7,304 bases of DNA from Ruminococcus sp. (GTDB lineage: Bacteria > Bacillota > Clostridia > Oscillospirales > Acutalibacteraceae). Of this stretch, positions 4,858 to 7,304 are shown piece by piece. Both the position numbers and the translations under genes were made by a program. Numbering within the stretch: the stretch's first letter is position 1; every line of letters starts with the position of its first letter. The stretch spans positions 1-7,304 of the forward strand of contig JAFOED010000073.1 of the NCBI GenBank assembly GCA_017380355.1, read 5' to 3'. The notes beneath the pieces were generated by a model. It did not search any database. It saw nothing but the letters and a program-made list of their open reading frames with translations, and was not told the origin of the DNA.

Positions 4858-7304
4858 GTGAAAAACTTCAAAAGAACTTTGTCTCTTCTGCTCTCCCTCG
4901 TAATGGTTGCATCTATGTTCACAGTACTTGCAACAACACAGGTATTCGCTGCAGAAACAGACACAGCTGACACAAGCGCTGTTACTAGTGCGGACAGTTT
5001 CTCATGGGATAACGCTTCTGTTTATTTCCTGCTTACTGACCGTTTCTACAACGGCAACACAGCAAACGACCACTCTTACAACCGTCTTATTAATCAGGAC
5101 GGCTCTGTTGTAACAAACAGTATGCTCAACTCTGACGTTGCAACATTCCACGGCGGTGACTTTGCTGGTATTACAAAGAAAATCAACGAAGGTTACTTTG
5201 ATGACCTCGGCGTTAACGCACTCTGGATTTCAGCTCCATACGAGCAGATTCACGGTTACGTTATCGTAAACGAAGGTAAGTCAAACTCTGTTAAGCACTA
5301 TGCTTACCACGGCTACTATGCTTTGGACTACACACAGACTGACGCTAACTTCGGTACTGCTGCTGAATTCAAGCAGATGGTAGACACAGCTCACGAACAC
5401 GGCATCCGTATCGTACTCGATATCGTTATGAACCACCCTGGTTATAACACAATCTACGATATGAACGAGTACAACTTCGGTCAGTTCAAGGCTTCTTTCG
5501 GCGGTAAAGACGCTGCTTTAAGAGAGTACTACAACTGGAAATCAAACGCTAACTACCACAAAGCTATTGACTACGATTCATCAAGTGCTTCACAGGGTTG
5601 GTCAAGATGGTGGGGCTTTGACTGGCTCAGATGTGGTATCACAGGCCACACACCATTCGGCGGTAGTGACCTCACAAAGTCAGCCGGCGGTGAACTTCCT
5701 GACTTTATAACAGAGTCATCAAAGACTGTAAACGTTCCTACTTTCTTACAGGAAAAGTGGAAGAAGGAAGGCAGATACGACGAGGAGATGAACGACCTCA
5801 ATGCTTACTTTGCTAAGGGCAACCCAAAGACAGTAAGACACTATCTCGTTGCTTGGCTTTCAGAGTGGGTAAGAGATTACGGTGTTGACGGTTTCCGTTG
5901 CGATACTGCTAAACACGTTGAGCTCGAATCATGGAAGGCTCTTTCTGACGAATGTACACAGGCTTTAAAAGACTGGAGAGCTGCTAACAAGGGCAAGACT
6001 CCTGCAGCTTCTTGGACAGACGATTTCTGGATGACAGCTGAAGACTACGGTTCAGGCGTAAACAAAGACGCTTACTTCACACAGGGCGGCTTTGATTCAA
6101 AAATCAACTTCTCATTCACAGGTGGTGGCGGTGTTCCAAACTCAGGCTCCATCAACAACGTTTACAATGACTACGCTAACAAGATCAACAACGATCCAAG
6201 CTTTAACGTACTTTCATACATTTCATCACACGATACTGAGCTTTGCAGAGGCGACTTGATTTATCAGGGTTCTGCATTCCAGCTCCTCCCTGGTGCTATC
6301 CAGATCTTCTACGGCGACGAAAGTGCTCGTCCATACGTATCTTCAAGCATCAACGGTGTTAAGGACCACTTACTCCGTTCAGATATGAACTGGAACTCAA
6401 TGGATCAGAACGTTCTCAAGCACTGGCAGAAGGTTGGTCAGTTCAGAAAGAACCACGTTGCTGTTGGTGCAGGTACACACAAGGCTATCACAGCTACAAG
6501 TGGTACAGCTTTTGCAAGAGAATACAACAAAAACGGTGTTAATGACACAGTATTCGCAGTAATCGCTGCAAGCAAGAATACAAACGTTACACTCACAGTT
6601 GGATCTTACGTTTCTGACGGCACATTACTCAAGAACACATACGACGACCAGACAGCTACTGTAAGTGGTGGTAAGGTTACATTCAACTCAGGTGCTAACG
6701 GCACAATCTTAGTTGAAATCGCAGGCGCTTCAACAGCTCCTGACGTTTATGTTTCACACACAGGCGGTAACTTCAACACAAACACACTCGCTATCACAGC
6801 TACACTTAACGACTACGCTACAAGCGGTACATACCAGATTGGTAACGCTGCTGCTGTTAAGTTTACAGGTTCAAAGACAATCACAATCGGTGCCGATATG
6901 GCATTTGACGAGTCTGTAACAATCAAGTTCACAGCTACTGACGGTAAAGAAACAAAAGAGCGTTCTTACACATACACAAAGGTTGACCCTAACGCTACAC
7001 CATTCAAGTTCCCTACAGAGCGTACAACATACCTTGTTGATACAGCTTCATGGGGCTCAGCTACTTGCTACGCTTGGATTACAGGCGGCGCTAACAACAG
7101 CCAGTGGCCTGGCGTTGCTATGCAGAAGGTTGACACATTCGAGGGTAAAGACGTTTACTCATACGAAGTTCCAGCTGGTATGACAAACGTTATCTTCAAC
7201 AACGGTTCAGGTACACAGACAGTCGACCTTACATTCACACAGTACGCTTACTATGATAACGGCGCTAAGAAGTGGGTTGAAGTTGGTAAGCCAGCTCCTA
7301 CAGA
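4858..7304 (+). CDS. Secreted MalS-like GH13 alpha-amylase with CBM26-type starch-binding module (3' end outside window)
   Basis: This enzyme hydrolyses internal alpha-1,4 bonds of starch outside the cell. From GTG 4858, 815 codons are open to the right edge. Residues 1-31 are a Sec signal peptide, with cleavage expected after VFA. The catalytic domain (about 47-620) follows E. coli MalS closely, suggesting GH13 subfamily 19: FLLTDRFYNG, TFHGGDF, WISAPYEQIHG, HYAYHGYY. The conserved regions are DIVMNH (188-193), GFRCDTAKHVE with nucleophile Asp349, FWMTAEDYG with acid/base Glu395, and SSHDTE with Asp459, so it should be active. Residues about 628-711 form a beta-sandwich-like linker domain. 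Residues 716-809 resemble CBM26, with aromatics Trp732, Tyr738, Trp740 and Trp750. PAPT at the edge suggests a linker to further modules. Codon use is strongly biased (ACA, GCT, AAC, GAC, TAC), suggesting high expression. A cell-wall anchor or dockerin may follow; that cannot be seen. Confidence 0.95.
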   Translation, partial: MKNFKRTLSLLLSLVMVASMFTVLATTQVFAAETDTADTSAVTSADSFSWDNASVYFLLTDRFYNGNTANDHSYNRLINQDGSVVTNSMLNSDVATFHGGDFAGITKKINEGYFDDLGVNALWISAPYEQIHGYVIVNEGKSNSVKHYAYHGYYALDYTQTDANFGTAAEFKQMVDTAHEHGIRIVLDIVMNHPGYNTIYDMNEYNFGQFKASFGGKDAALREYYNWKSNANYHKAIDYDSSSASQGWSRWWGFDWLRCGITGHTPFGGSDLTKSAGGELPDFITESSKTVNVPTFLQEKWKKEGRYDEEMNDLNAYFAKGNPKTVRHYLVAWLSEWVRDYGVDGFRCDTAKHVELESWKALSDECTQALKDWRAANKGKTPAASWTDDFWMTAEDYGSGVNKDAYFTQGGFDSKINFSFTGGGGVPNSGSINNVYNDYANKINNDPSFNVLSYISSHDTELCRGDLIYQGSAFQLLPGAIQIFYGDESARPYVSSSINGVKDHLLRSDMNWNSMDQNVLKHWQKVGQFRKNHVAVGAGTHKAITATSGTAFAREYNKNGVNDTVFAVIAASKNTNVTLTVGSYVSDGTLLKNTYDDQTATVSGGKVTFNSGANGTILVEIAGASTAPDVYVSHTGGNFNTNTLAITATLNDYATSGTYQIGNAAAVKFTGSKTITIGADMAFDESVTIKFTATDGKETKERSYTYTKVDPNATPFKFPTERTTYLVDTASWGSATCYAWITGGANNSQWPGVAMQKVDTFEGKDVYSYEVPAGMTNVIFNNGSGTQTVDLTFTQYAYYDNGAKKWVEVGKPAPT

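Noticed and set aside
4907..5113. Plus-strand frame inside the amylase start
   Set aside because: Thr/Leu-rich shift-frame product of the biased ACA and CTT codons of the amylase; the catalytic signatures are in the other frame.
6713..7183. Two further plus-strand frames (6713-6919, 6983-7183) inside the amylase
   Set aside because: Low-complexity out-of-frame readings of the linker domain and CBM26 region.

Overview
The window looks like a chromosomal segment of a low-to-moderate GC Gram-positive anaerobe, most likely a gut Clostridia of the Ruminococcus / Oscillospirales type. This is inference from content. The solute-binding protein is a lipoprotein, as expected in a single-membrane cell. 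The amylase carries a CBM26-type starch-binding module typical of Firmicutes. Gene order and codon use also fit. No rRNA, tRNA, CRISPR array or insertion sequence was seen.

Layout: two divergent transcription units are separated by about 420 bp of AT-rich DNA. On the minus strand, from 4360 down to the left edge, lies a tightly packed polyamine (spermidine/putrescine-type) ABC importer operon in the order potA-potB-potC-potD. The first three genes overlap (11 and 4 bases), and potD follows potC after 18 bases. A perfect-consensus promoter (TTGACA, 17 bp, TATAAT) sits just upstream. It places the transcription start near 4404, so potA most likely starts at the TTG at 4360 rather than at the GTG at 4405. 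PotA energises the pore formed by PotB and PotC, and PotD delivers the ligand from outside.

On the plus strand, from 4858 to the right edge, is a secreted MalS-like GH13 alpha-amylase with a signal peptide, a complete catalytic core, a beta-sandwich linker domain and a CBM26-like module. It is cut off by the window end. Its leader holds a consensus -10 element and a predicted stem-loop at the very 5' end of the message.

The main unusual points are three. PotD continues past its normal end into a transmembrane helix and a cytosolic tail that runs off the window. PotA has an extra roughly 120 residues that look like a second copy of its C-terminal OB/TOBE regulatory domain. The divergent intergenic region carries four TGCACA hexamers and several inverted repeats that could be regulator sites. 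No wholly new multi-gene system is evident; these are variations on known families.
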